A stretch of DNA of 64,000 nt from Ornithinibacter aureus (GTDB lineage: Bacteria; Actinomycetota; Actinomycetes; Actinomycetales; Dermatophilaceae), in the NCBI RefSeq assembly GCF_009858245.1, contig NZ_VMSB01000001.1, positions 496,001-560,000 of the forward strand. The letters are read 5' to 3'. The translations under genes and the position numbers were made by a program. Positions 56,516 to 64,000 of this stretch are shown one piece after another. Position 1 is the first letter of the stretch; each line of letters begins with the position of its first letter. The notes under the pieces were generated by a model that was given only the letters and a program-made list of their open reading frames with translations, was not told where the DNA came from and did no database searches.

Positions 56516-57403
56516 ATGGCACGCATGGGTCTGATGATCAACCCGACCTCGGGCAAGAACACGGGGGCGCAGGTCGGTCAGCAGGCCCTGTCGCTGCTGC
56601 GGGACGCCGGGGTGGAGGTCCTCGACCTCAGTGCGTCCGATGCCCGCAGCGCCGTGGAGCAGGGCAGGGCCGCCATCGGGTCCGGCGCCATCGACCGGCT
56701 CGTCGTGGGCGGCGGGGACGGCATGGTGCACCTGGGTGCGAACCTGTGTGCGGGCACGCCGGTGGCCCTCGGGGTCATCGCGGCCGGCACCGGCAACGAC
56801 ATCGCCCGCGAGCTGGGGTTGCCGGTGCGCGACGCGGCCGCCTCGGTGCAGCGCATCCTGTCCGGCAGCACCCGCCGGGTCGACGTCGCGCGGTACACCA
56901 CGGCCGCCGGTGAGCAGAGGTGCTTCCTCGGGGTGCTCGCCGCCGGCTTCGACGCCGTGGTCAACGAGCGCGCCAACGAGCTGACCTGGCCCAAGGGCCC
57001 GATGCGCTACAACCTCGCGATCCTGCGCGAGCTGCCGGTGTTCCGGGCCATCCCGTACACCCTCGTGCTGGACGGTGAGCGCATCGACACCGAGGCGATG
57101 CTCGTCGCCGTCGGCAACGGGCCCGCGTACGGCGGTGGCATGCGGGTCACCCCGGACGCGTCCTTCGACGACGGGCTGCTCGACGTGCTCATCCTGCGCA
57201 AGATCTCCACGCTCGAGTTCCTGCGCGTCTTCCCGAGGGTGTTCAAGGGCACCCACGTGAGCCATCCCGCCGTGCAGATCCGCAGGGCGCGCACGGTGAC
57301 CCTCGAGGCCAAGGGCATCGTCTCCTACGCCGACGGCGAGCGGTTCGCCCCGCTGCCGATGAGCATGGAGGTCGTGCCCGGCGCGCTCACCGTCCTCGCC
57401 TGA
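56516..57403 (+). CDS. diacylglycerol kinase family lipid kinase
   Basis: This 295-residue protein matches the DAGK catalytic family (YegS/DgkB type). It opens MGLMINPTSGKNTG and has VVGGGDGMVHLGANL with the GGDG nucleotide motif, GVIAAGTGNDIARELG, and a C-terminal beta-sandwich with DASFDDGLLDVLI. It probably phosphorylates a membrane lipid. TACCGT at 56503-56508 lies seven bases before the ATG. Confidence 0.9.
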   Translation: MARMGLMINPTSGKNTGAQVGQQALSLLRDAGVEVLDLSASDARSAVEQGRAAIGSGAIDRLVVGGGDGMVHLGANLCAGTPVALGVIAAGTGNDIARELGLPVRDAAASVQRILSGSTRRVDVARYTTAAGEQRCFLGVLAAGFDAVVNERANELTWPKGPMRYNLAILRELPVFRAIPYTLVLDGERIDTEAMLVAVGNGPAYGGGMRVTPDASFDDGLLDVLILRKISTLEFLRVFPRVFKGTHVSHPAVQIRRARTVTLEAKGIVSYADGERFAPLPMSMEVVPGALTVLA

Positions 57404-57412
57404 TCGCTGACG

Positions 57413-57418
57413 TAGCCT
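57413..57418 (+). promoter_or_regulatory. leaderless -10 element of helY
   Basis: TAGCCT ends six bases before ATG 57425. Confidence 0.45.
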
Positions 57419-57424
57419 GAGCGC

Positions 57425-60238
57425 ATGTCCAGCCCCGCCGAGAGGTACGCCGCGGCAGCGGCCCGCAATCGCCGGGAACGCAGCGAACTCGCGCGCTTCA
57501 CGGCATCCCTCGACTTTCCCCTCGACGACTTCCAGCTGCGGGCCTGCGAGGCGGTCGAGCTCGGCAAGGGCGTGCTCGTCGCGGCGCCCACGGGGGCCGG
57601 CAAGACCATGGTCGGCGAGTTCGCCGTGCACCTGGCCCTCGCGACCGGTCGCAAGGCGTTCTACACCACCCCCATCAAGGCCCTGTCGAACCAGAAGTTC
57701 CACGACCTCGTGCGGGTGCACGGGGCCGCGAACGTCGGTCTGCTGACGGGAGATTCGTCGGTCAACGGCGAGGCTCCGATCGTCGTCATGACCACCGAGG
57801 TGCTGCGCAACATGATGTATGCCGGGTCGCGCACCCTCGAGGGGCTCGGCTTCGTCGTCATGGACGAGGTGCACTACCTCGCCGACCGGTTCCGCGGGGC
57901 CGTGTGGGAGGAGGTGATCATCCACCTGCCCGAGCACGTGCAGGTGGTGTCGCTGTCGGCAACCGTGAGCAATGCCGAGGAGTTCGGTGACTGGCTGGCG
58001 GAGGTGCGGGGCAACCACGAGGTCGTCGTGTCCGAGCACCGCCCGGTGCCGCTGTACCAGCACGTCCTCGTCGGCACGACGATGTTCGACCTGTTCGCCG
58101 GAAACCGGGTCAATCCCGACCTGCTGACCGCCATCCGCAGCGCCGAGGAACGCGGACGGTGGCAGGACGAGCCCCGACGCGGCGGGGGAGGACGTGGCGG
58201 GCCCCGTGGTGGTCCGCGTGGGGGCGGCCGTGGCCCGGGTGGAGGCGCGGGGGGTCGAGGTTTCGCCCGCGGCGCTCGGCCCGGTGGTGGCGCGAGCCGG
58301 GCCGAGGTCATCGAGGAGCTCGACCGTGACGGGCTGCTGCCGGCCATCACCTTCATCTTCAGCCGGGTCGGGTGCGAGGCCGCCGTCGGCCAGCTGCTCG
58401 CCGCCGGGACCCGGCTGGTGCCCGAACGCGAGGGGCTGCGAATCCGGCGTCTCGTCGAGGAGCGGGTGGACTCCCTGGCCAGTGAGGACCTCATGGTGCT
58501 CGGCTACTTCGACTTCGTCGAGGGCCTGTCGCGGGGGTTCGCCGCGCACCACGCCGGCATGCTGCCGCTGTTCCGCGAGATCGTCGAGGAGCTGTTCACG
58601 GCGGGGCGCATCCGTGCGGTGTTCGCCACCGAGACCCTTGCCCTGGGCATCAACATGCCGGCCCGCACCGTGGTGCTGGAGAAGCTCGTCAAGTACAACG
58701 GCGAGGCCCACGTCGACATCACCCCCGCCGAGTACACCCAGCTCACCGGGCGTGCCGGGCGTCGTGGCATCGACATCGAGGGCCACGCGGTGGTGCAGTG
58801 GGCCCGGGGAGTCGACCCGCTGGCGGTCGGTGGTCTGGCCTCGGCCCGAACCTACCCGCTGCGCTCGAGCTTTCGCCCCACCTACAACATGGCCGTCAAC
58901 CTCGTGTCCCAGGTGGGTCGTGAGGTGGCCCGCGAGATCCTCGAGACGTCGTTCGCCCAGTTCCAGGCCGACCGGGCAGTGGTCGGCATCGCCACGAAGC
59001 TGCGCCGCAACGAGGAGGGGCTGCACGACTACGACGAGGCGATGCACTGCCACCTCGGCGACTTCCGTGAGTACGCCGCCCTGCGCCGCAGCCTCGCCGA
59101 CGCGGAGAAGGACGGGGTGCGGGCGCGCTCGGCGTCCCGCCGAGCCGAGGCCGCACTGTCGCTGGAGGCCCTGAAGATCGGCGACGTCATCCGCATCCCC
59201 GCCGGGCGTCGAGCCGGGTGGGCCGTCGTCGTTCAACCGGCCCGCACCGGGCGGGGCGCGCCCACCGGGCCGAGCGTGGTGACCGAGGACAAGCAGTTCC
59301 GCCGGCTGACCACCGTCGACGTCCCCGAGCCGGTCGAGCCGATGGCCAGGGTGAGCGTGCCCGCCCACTTCAACCCCAAGTCACCGAAGTCCCGCCGTGA
59401 CCTCGCGACGTCGCTGCGGGTCGCTGCGCCGCACGGGCTCGACGACGCACCGTCGCGTCGTTCGCGTCGTGGTGGCGCTGGTGGCGCTGGTGGCGACAAC
59501 GAGCCCGAGCACGTGCGGATGCTGCGTGAGCAGCTGCGCGCGCACCCCTGCCACCAGTGCCCGGACCGGGAGGCCCACGCCCGGTGGGCAGAGCGCTGGT
59601 GGCGTCTGAAGCGCGAGACCGTGGGCCTTCAGCGCAAGGTCGAGGGCCGCACGAACACCGTGGCCCGCACCTTCGATCGCATCTGCGACGCGCTCGAGGC
59701 CCTGGGCTACCTCGACGGGAACGGCACCGCGGTCACCGAGCGGGGAGAGCGACTGCGCCGGCTCTACACCGAGAAGGACCTGTTGGCTGCGGAGTGCCTG
59801 CGGCACGATGTGTGGAAGCTGCTCGACGCGCCCTCGCTCGCGGCCGCGGTCTCGGCGCTCGTGCACGAACCGCGGCACCAGGAGGCCGAGGTCTCGCCGA
59901 GGATGCCCAATGACGATGTCGCTGCGGCCCTCACCGCGATGGAGCGGCTCTGGTCGCAGATCGAGGACCTCGAGACCGAGCACGACCTGCCGACCACCTC
60001 GATGCCCGACGGCGGGATGGCCTGGATGGTGCACCGCTGGGCCTCCGGTGACCGACTCGACGCCGTCCTGCGCGGGCAGGAGATGGCCGCCGGTGACTTC
60101 GTGCGACGCTGCAAGCAGCTCGTGGACCTGCTCGACCAGGTGGCCAAGGCCAGCACCGACGCCGTGGTGCGGCGCACCGCCCGGTCCGCGATCGACGGGG
60201 TCCTGCGTGGCGTCGTCGCGGCCGACCGCCTCGACTGA
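57425..60238 (+). CDS. helY: Ski2-like DEAD/DEAH helicase HelY with an RGG-rich insert
   Basis: This 937-residue superfamily 2 helicase resembles actinobacterial HelY. It has Walker A APTGAGKT at 54-61 and DEVH at 147-150 (VVMDEVHYL). VVSLSATVSN is motif III, and FATETLALGINMPARTVV and QLTGRAGRRGID are the C-terminal helicase motifs. A long C-terminal domain contains a CHQCPD segment. Between the two RecA-like domains, at about 251-295, lies a low-complexity Arg-Gly insert (repeats of GGRGG and RGGPRGG) likely to bind RNA. The natural substrate, RNA or DNA, is unproven. Confidence 0.92.
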   Translation: MSSPAERYAAAAARNRRERSELARFTASLDFPLDDFQLRACEAVELGKGVLVAAPTGAGKTMVGEFAVHLALATGRKAFYTTPIKALSNQKFHDLVRVHGAANVGLLTGDSSVNGEAPIVVMTTEVLRNMMYAGSRTLEGLGFVVMDEVHYLADRFRGAVWEEVIIHLPEHVQVVSLSATVSNAEEFGDWLAEVRGNHEVVVSEHRPVPLYQHVLVGTTMFDLFAGNRVNPDLLTAIRSAEERGRWQDEPRRGGGGRGGPRGGPRGGGRGPGGGAGGRGFARGARPGGGASRAEVIEELDRDGLLPAITFIFSRVGCEAAVGQLLAAGTRLVPEREGLRIRRLVEERVDSLASEDLMVLGYFDFVEGLSRGFAAHHAGMLPLFREIVEELFTAGRIRAVFATETLALGINMPARTVVLEKLVKYNGEAHVDITPAEYTQLTGRAGRRGIDIEGHAVVQWARGVDPLAVGGLASARTYPLRSSFRPTYNMAVNLVSQVGREVAREILETSFAQFQADRAVVGIATKLRRNEEGLHDYDEAMHCHLGDFREYAALRRSLADAEKDGVRARSASRRAEAALSLEALKIGDVIRIPAGRRAGWAVVVQPARTGRGAPTGPSVVTEDKQFRRLTTVDVPEPVEPMARVSVPAHFNPKSPKSRRDLATSLRVAAPHGLDDAPSRRSRRGGAGGAGGDNEPEHVRMLREQLRAHPCHQCPDREAHARWAERWWRLKRETVGLQRKVEGRTNTVARTFDRICDALEALGYLDGNGTAVTERGERLRRLYTEKDLLAAECLRHDVWKLLDAPSLAAAVSALVHEPRHQEAEVSPRMPNDDVAAALTAMERLWSQIEDLETEHDLPTTSMPDGGMAWMVHRWASGDRLDAVLRGQEMAAGDFVRRCKQLVDLLDQVAKASTDAVVRRTARSAIDGVLRGVVAADRLD

Positions 60239-60506
60239 CCGACCCCGACCTATTGCACTGCAGTCACCTCGCTGGTGGCCATCCGTCGCGTAAACCCGTG
60301 ACGCCGGGGCCGACGCGGGCCCCGGGTCGCTGTCGGTGGTCGCTGTCATGCTGGGCCTGTCACGTTCCGGGGACGAGGAGCGGCGCTGAGGATGGGGGAT
60401 GGACATGCCAGCCCGCAATAGGGCGTTCCGTCACCCAGAAGGCCCGGTGCGCCCGTGGGGGTTCGCGGCCAGGGCGCCCTCGGCCACGGGACCTCGCCCG
60501 GTTCGG
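60239..60506. other. spacer between helY and the DUF222/HNH gene
   Basis: The 303 bases from 60239 to 60541 hold no convincing gene. The last 30 form the promoter described separately. The rest has a short run of GC-rich inverted sequence near 60310 but no clear terminator. Confidence 0.4.
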
Positions 60507-60541
60507 TTGCGAAACGAACTGGTGTTCGAGTATGATGAGTC
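60507..60541 (+). promoter_or_regulatory. leaderless promoter with embedded LexA (SOS) box
   Basis: TTGCGA (60507-60512) and TATGAT (60531-60536) are separated by 18 bases. The start codon begins at 60542, five bases after the -10, so the transcript should have no leader. Between the hexamers lies CGAAC-TGGT-GTTCG (60515-60528), a perfect match to the mycobacterial-type SOS box core GAAC-N4-GTTC with matching outer C and G. LexA bound there would cover the whole promoter. Confidence 0.75.
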
Positions 60542-62110
60542 ATGGACATGCAGCCGTTGAGCCTGGTGGAGCGTCGCTCCCGGGTCGAGGCTGCCCGTGA
60601 GGCACTGACGGGGATCACGCAGGTGCTGTACCAGTGCTCGGGGCCCGAGCTGGCTGAGGTGCTGGGTGTGGTCGATGCCGTGGTGGCCCAGGGGGTTGCG
60701 GCGCGGGTCGCGATCACCGCGGAGGCGTTGGGTCGTGGTGAGGTCGAGGCGGCCGGGGTGAACGCGACGGCGTGGGTGCGTGATCACGCGCCGTCGTTGC
60801 GGCAGGGCGGCGCGGCGGATGTCGCGACGATCGCGGGGCTGCTGGCCCCGGCGCACGCGCGGTGGGGTGGCGACGCCGGTGGGCTGGATGCGGACTCACC
60901 CGAGGGGATCGTCGCGGATGCCGTGGTGAGCGCGGTGGTGTCGCCGGGTTTGGGGTGTGCGGCGGTGCGGGAGATGACCCGACTGGGCCCGTTCCTGCTC
61001 GATGAGGTCAAGCCGACGGTGGTGCGCTCCATGCTCGAGCTGGGTGCGGCGTGGGGTTCTGGGATGCTGCGCCGGCTGCGGCCCAGGCTGCTCGCGCAGT
61101 ACGGCGCGCCGGGGGTGTTCGATGACCTGCAGGAACGGTTGGCGTCGGCGGCGCGGCTGTCCGCACCGTTCGTGGAGTCCGGAGACCTCACCGAGTACCA
61201 GCTGTGGATGACGCCGGAGCAGGCGGCAGCGTTGGAGGCGGCGATCGGCCCGCTCAGCGCCCCCGCCCCCAACGACGTGACCGGGGAACGTGACCTGCGC
61301 CCGCTCGGGCAGCGGCGGGTCGAGGCACTGACGCAGGTGTGTCAGCGCTCCAGCGCCCTCGATGGTGACCAGCACGGCGGCGCGGACGGTGCCGCCGGGT
61401 CCGCGCACGCGGTCCACGTCATCATGTCGCTTGCGGACCTGCAGGCACGCACCGGGTGTGGCGAGGTCGTGGGGTCCACCGCGACCGGGACCATCCTGTC
61501 GCCGCAGGTGCTGCGGCGCCTGTCCTGCGACGCCGACCTGATCCCCCACGTGCTGGGCAGCGCGGGGGAAGACCTCGACCTGGGCCGGGTGGTTCGCCTG
61601 TTCACCCGGGCGCAACGACGCCGGTTGCTGCGCCGCGACCGCGGGTGCACCTACCCCGGGTGCACCGCCCCCGTAGCCTGGGCCAAAGCGCACCACGTCG
61701 TGCACTGGGCTGATGGTGGGCTCAGCGACATCGACAACGCTGCCCTGCTGTGCCAACGCCACCACACGGTGGTCCACCAGCGCCGGTTCATCGCGCAGGT
61801 GAACCCCACCCCCGACGAGCACGGCCGGTACGTCATCTGGGACCTCACCCACGGCAGCTACGACCGACACCTCGAGCACAGACGCGCTGAACGGGCCATC
61901 AACGACCCGCCACCACTGACCCCCGAGCGGCTCCGAACACTCATCGCCGCGATCCACGACGACGACCCCGACGAACAACGCTGGGCCCGCTACGAACTCC
62001 ACGAGTCATACCCCGACGACCCATGGCCCGACGACCTCGACGTCGAGCCGTGGTGGGGACCAGACAGCGCCAGCGATGACGCCCCCACCAGCGGAGCACT
62101 GCCGGTCTGA
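60542..62110 (+). CDS. DUF222/HNH endonuclease family protein (13E12 repeat type)
   Basis: This 522-residue protein has the N-terminal DUF222 helical domain (about 1-330) and a C-terminal HNH nuclease motif. The motif has a zinc pair and catalytic histidines (CTYPGCTAPVAWAKAHHVVHW, then LLCQRHHTVVH). A charged tail of about 100 residues ends the protein. The family includes the REP13E12 proteins of mycobacteria, often present in many copies per genome and suspected of mobility. No terminal repeats are visible here. The upstream LexA box predicts damage induction. ATG 60548 is an alternative start. Confidence 0.88.
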   Translation: MDMQPLSLVERRSRVEAAREALTGITQVLYQCSGPELAEVLGVVDAVVAQGVAARVAITAEALGRGEVEAAGVNATAWVRDHAPSLRQGGAADVATIAGLLAPAHARWGGDAGGLDADSPEGIVADAVVSAVVSPGLGCAAVREMTRLGPFLLDEVKPTVVRSMLELGAAWGSGMLRRLRPRLLAQYGAPGVFDDLQERLASAARLSAPFVESGDLTEYQLWMTPEQAAALEAAIGPLSAPAPNDVTGERDLRPLGQRRVEALTQVCQRSSALDGDQHGGADGAAGSAHAVHVIMSLADLQARTGCGEVVGSTATGTILSPQVLRRLSCDADLIPHVLGSAGEDLDLGRVVRLFTRAQRRRLLRRDRGCTYPGCTAPVAWAKAHHVVHWADGGLSDIDNAALLCQRHHTVVHQRRFIAQVNPTPDEHGRYVIWDLTHGSYDRHLEHRRAERAINDPPPLTPERLRTLIAAIHDDDPDEQRWARYELHESYPDDPWPDDLDVEPWWGPDSASDDAPTSGALPV

Positions 62111-62158
62111 GGATGACTGAGCCTTGCCCGCCCTAGGTTCACATCGCGGTGTCAGGGG

Positions 62159-63106
62159 TCAGCGGGGGAGGGCGAGCGCAGTCAGGAGGCGGTCGACCGG
62201 GTTGCCGACTCCGTACGTGTCGGCGAGTGCCTGGAGCGCGGCGGGGTCCGCCGGCGCGTGGGGGAGGGTGAGGTCGACGTCCGGGAGGGCGGCATCCTTG
62301 GCCACCCGCACCACTGTCGGGGCGACGTCGAGGTAGTCGGATGCCGCTTCGAGGTTGAGTCGGCGGGCCCCCTTGATGGCGGGGTCACCGCTCCCGATCG
62401 CCTCCCGCAGGGCCGCCAGGGAGCCGTACTGCGCGATGAGCTGGGCCGCGGTCTTGTCGCCGATGCCCTTGACCCCCGGCAACCCGTCGCTGGTGTCACC
62501 GCGCAGCACCGACATCTCGAGGTAGGCCTCACCGGTCGGCACCGCGTAGCGCTCCTGAAGGTAGGCCTGGGTCGCGATGTCCGGCTCACGCACCCCACCC
62601 TTGCCGGTGTACAGGACCCGGATGCCGTGTGCATCGTCGACGAGCTGGAGCAGGTCGCGGTCACCGGTCACGACGTCGACTGGCATGACTCCCCGGTGAC
62701 GGTGGGTCAGCGTGCCGATGACGTCGTCGGCCTCGAACCCGGGCGAACCGAGGCGGGCGATCCCGAGAGCGCTCAGCGCATCGCGGATCAGCGGTACCTG
62801 CGGTGTGAGGTCGTCGGGCGACTCCTCCGCGACGGCCGAGCCCTCGACGAGCCGGTGCGTCTTGTACGTCGGGATGAGGTCGACGCGCCACTGCGGTCGC
62901 CAGTCGTCGTCCCAGCAGGCGACGAGGTGCGTCGGGCGGTGGGCCGTCACGAGGGTGGCGATCATGTCGATGAAGCCGCGCAGAGCGTTCGTCGGCGGCT
63001 CGTCGGGCGTGCGTCGCTGGTCGGGCACCCCGAAGAACGCGCGGAAGTACAGCGAGGCGCTGTCCAGCAGGAGGAGCTTGCCGGGCCCACCGGCGTCAGA
63101 AGACAT
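62159..63106 (-). CDS. 5'-3' exonuclease (FEN/Pol I-type)
   Basis: This 315-residue protein resembles the 5'-nuclease domain of DNA polymerase I (Rv2090 type) without a polymerase domain. It has LLLLDSASLYFRAFFG (metal Asp), the arch region around PTYKTHR, FEADDVIGTL, VVTGDRDLLQLVDD, and the helix-hairpin-helix PGVKGIGDKTAAQLI. It may help process Okazaki fragments or repair flaps. TACGCT (minus strand 63118-63113) lies six bases before the ATG. Confidence 0.9.
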   Translation of the reverse strand: MSSDAGGPGKLLLLDSASLYFRAFFGVPDQRRTPDEPPTNALRGFIDMIATLVTAHRPTHLVACWDDDWRPQWRVDLIPTYKTHRLVEGSAVAEESPDDLTPQVPLIRDALSALGIARLGSPGFEADDVIGTLTHRHRGVMPVDVVTGDRDLLQLVDDAHGIRVLYTGKGGVREPDIATQAYLQERYAVPTGEAYLEMSVLRGDTSDGLPGVKGIGDKTAAQLIAQYGSLAALREAIGSGDPAIKGARRLNLEAASDYLDVAPTVVRVAKDAALPDVDLTLPHAPADPAALQALADTYGVGNPVDRLLTALALPR

Positions 63107-63127
63107 GGGTGCAGCGTAGAGAACGGT

Positions 63128-63133
63128 TACCCT
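63128..63133 (+). promoter_or_regulatory. leaderless -10 element of the Lrp-type regulator
   Basis: TACCCT ends six bases before GTG 63140. It abuts the other possible start, GTG 63134, which argues for 63140. Confidence 0.5.
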
Positions 63134-63139
63134 GTGCGC

Positions 63140-63562
63140 GTGGAAGACCTAGACCGGCGGATCATCGAGCTCCTGGCCCAGGACGGGCGGATCAGCTACA
63201 CCGATCTGGGGAAGTCCTTGGGCATGTCCACCTCGGCCGTGCACCAGCGGGTGCGCAGGCTCGAGCAGCGTGGGGTGATCAAGGGGTACACGGCGAAGGT
63301 CGACCACCAGGCGCTCGGTCGTCAGATCACCGCCTTCATGTCGATCACCCCCCTGGACCCGGCCGCCCCGGACGACATCCCCGAGCGGCTGCGCGAGCTG
63401 CCACAGATCGAGGAGTGCCACTCGGTGGCCGGCGACGAGAACTACATCCTCAAGGTGCGGGTCAACACCCCGGCCGAGCTCGAGGAACTCATCGCGAGCG
63501 TGCGCGGGGTGGCCAACGTGTCGACGCGCACGACGGTGGTGCTGTCGACCCCTTGGGAGTAG
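63140..63562 (+). CDS. Lrp/AsnC family transcriptional regulator
   Basis: This 140-residue regulator has an N-terminal helix-turn-helix (EDLDRRIIELLAQDGRISYTD, SMSTSAVHQRVRRLE-like region) and a C-terminal RAM effector domain (PQIEECHSVAGDENYILKV). The effector, probably an amino acid, is unknown. It is divergent from the exonuclease gene, and the two promoters are 10 bases apart. GTG 63134 would add two residues. Confidence 0.9.
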   Translation: MEDLDRRIIELLAQDGRISYTDLGKSLGMSTSAVHQRVRRLEQRGVIKGYTAKVDHQALGRQITAFMSITPLDPAAPDDIPERLRELPQIEECHSVAGDENYILKVRVNTPAELEELIASVRGVANVSTRTTVVLSTPWE

Positions 63563-63588
63563 GGCCTCTCACCGACACCCGGCTCAGG

Positions 63589-64000
63589 TCAGGCCAAGGC
63601 GTCGAGGCGGCGCTGCTGGTCCTCCATCACCATCTCGGCGTTGACCATGGCCCCGGTGCGCACACCCGCCGCGGCCGCCATGACGACCTGCGACATCGGG
63701 TCGGTGAGGTTCCCCGCGGCCCAGACCCGCGGCACGGCAGTGCGGCCCACGGGGTCCGCAGCCACGGATCGGGCCATGACTCGGCCCATCATCTCGAGGT
63801 CGGTGAGCTCCAGCCCCAGGGCGGTGATCAGGGGGGACTTCGGCTCGACGAACGACGCGACGACGACGGCATCCGCCGTGACGGTGGCACCGGGCACCTC
63901 GATGCCCGTGAGGGCACCGGGCTCACCGAGCACCCTGCTGGCCGGGCCCTCGACGACGTCGATGCCCAGCGCGCGCAGTCGGGCCACGTCGTCGGACGAC
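63589..64000 (-). CDS. NAD(P)/FAD-dependent oxidoreductase, C-terminal part
   Basis: The window cuts this gene, so only its C-terminal 137 or so residues are seen. They resemble the thioredoxin-reductase-like family: VTADAVVVASFVEPKSPL, then VPRVWAAGNLTDPMSQVVMAAAAG, which forms the second FAD contact (family GD/GN-x(1-10)-D). The N-terminal FAD and redox-site regions are off the edge, so the exact activity cannot be judged. Confidence 0.8.
   Translation of the reverse strand, partial: SSDDVARLRALGIDVVEGPASRVLGEPGALTGIEVPGATVTADAVVVASFVEPKSPLITALGLELTDLEMMGRVMARSVAADPVGRTAVPRVWAAGNLTDPMSQVVMAAAAGVRTGAMVNAEMVMEDQQRRLDALA

Noticed and set aside
58175-58310. A CRISPR-like or satellite repeat in helY
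   Set aside because: The repetition is in-frame Arg/Gly codons without constant unit length or spacers.
60239-62158. The DUF222/HNH region as an intact mobile element
   Set aside because: I found no terminal inverted repeats, target-site duplication, transposase or intron structure around it.

Overview
This window is chromosomal DNA from a high-GC (roughly 70%) actinobacterium. The Pup-proteasome system, mycothiol synthesis (mshC), F420-dependent (LLM-class) oxidoreductases, a PknB-type kinase and glycogen genes of the mycobacterial type all point to Actinobacteria. Cyanophycin genes combined with a proteasome locus fit a member of the Micrococcales close to Intrasporangiaceae (Tetrasphaera, Knoellia, Janibacter and relatives). 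The genus is inferred; no 16S gene is present. There is no prophage, insertion sequence, CRISPR array or replication origin.

Layout. (1) 0-11.4 kb, storage compounds: a CphA-like Mur ligase with a TPR tail, cyanophycin synthetase cphA and cyanophycinase cphB, then serB, an LLM oxidoreductase, glgC and the divergent glgA, and an orphan ABC ATPase. (2) 11.4-24.8 kb, mixed housekeeping and accessory genes: NfeD plus an SPFH protein, a TauE/SafE permease, an rRNA methyltransferase-like gene, a HipA-like kinase paired with a DUF3037 gene, a Ser/Thr kinase, tRNA-Leu(GAG), an M20 peptidase, an aldo/keto reductase, a second LLM oxidoreductase, an ATP-grasp ligase and CorA. (3) 24.8-31.8 kb, the mshC neighbourhood (histidine phosphatase, DUF3090, SCO1664-family, mshC, PAC2), interrupted by a four-gene nickel/cobalt ECF transporter that has a Nur-like operator. 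(4) 31.8-57.4 kb, the proteasome region: HAD hydrolase, RecB-like nuclease, metH, site-2 protease, trmI, arc, a divergent PRPP synthetase, an esterase, dop, pup, prcB, prcA, pafA, two FKBPs, DUF3866, pafB, pafC, tatA, tatC, a YidE-type transporter and a lipid kinase. (5) 57.4-64 kb: helY, a DUF222/HNH gene behind an SOS box, a 5'-3' exonuclease, an Lrp-type regulator and the edge of a flavoprotein. From memory of gene order, regions 3-5 broadly match Mycobacterium tuberculosis Rv2135c-Rv2090.

How the genes work together. Pup is made ready by Dop, ligated to substrates by PafA, and the tagged proteins are unfolded by Arc and degraded by PrcA/PrcB. PafB and PafC form the DNA-damage activator, and TatA/TatC export folded proteins. 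The storage cluster places nitrogen reserve (cyanophycin) next to carbon reserve (glycogen).

Sequence-level patterns. A TANNNT -10 element lies 5-8 bases before the start codon of at least 25 genes, which implies leaderless transcripts and helped choose several starts. In six places the TAG stop of one gene forms the first half of the next -10 element. The octamer GGATGCCG / CGGCATCC occurs about 74 times by hand count, against about 5 expected from base composition. The most unusual regulatory sites are a leaderless promoter with an embedded LexA box before the DUF222/HNH gene and a Nur-like box before the metal transporter.
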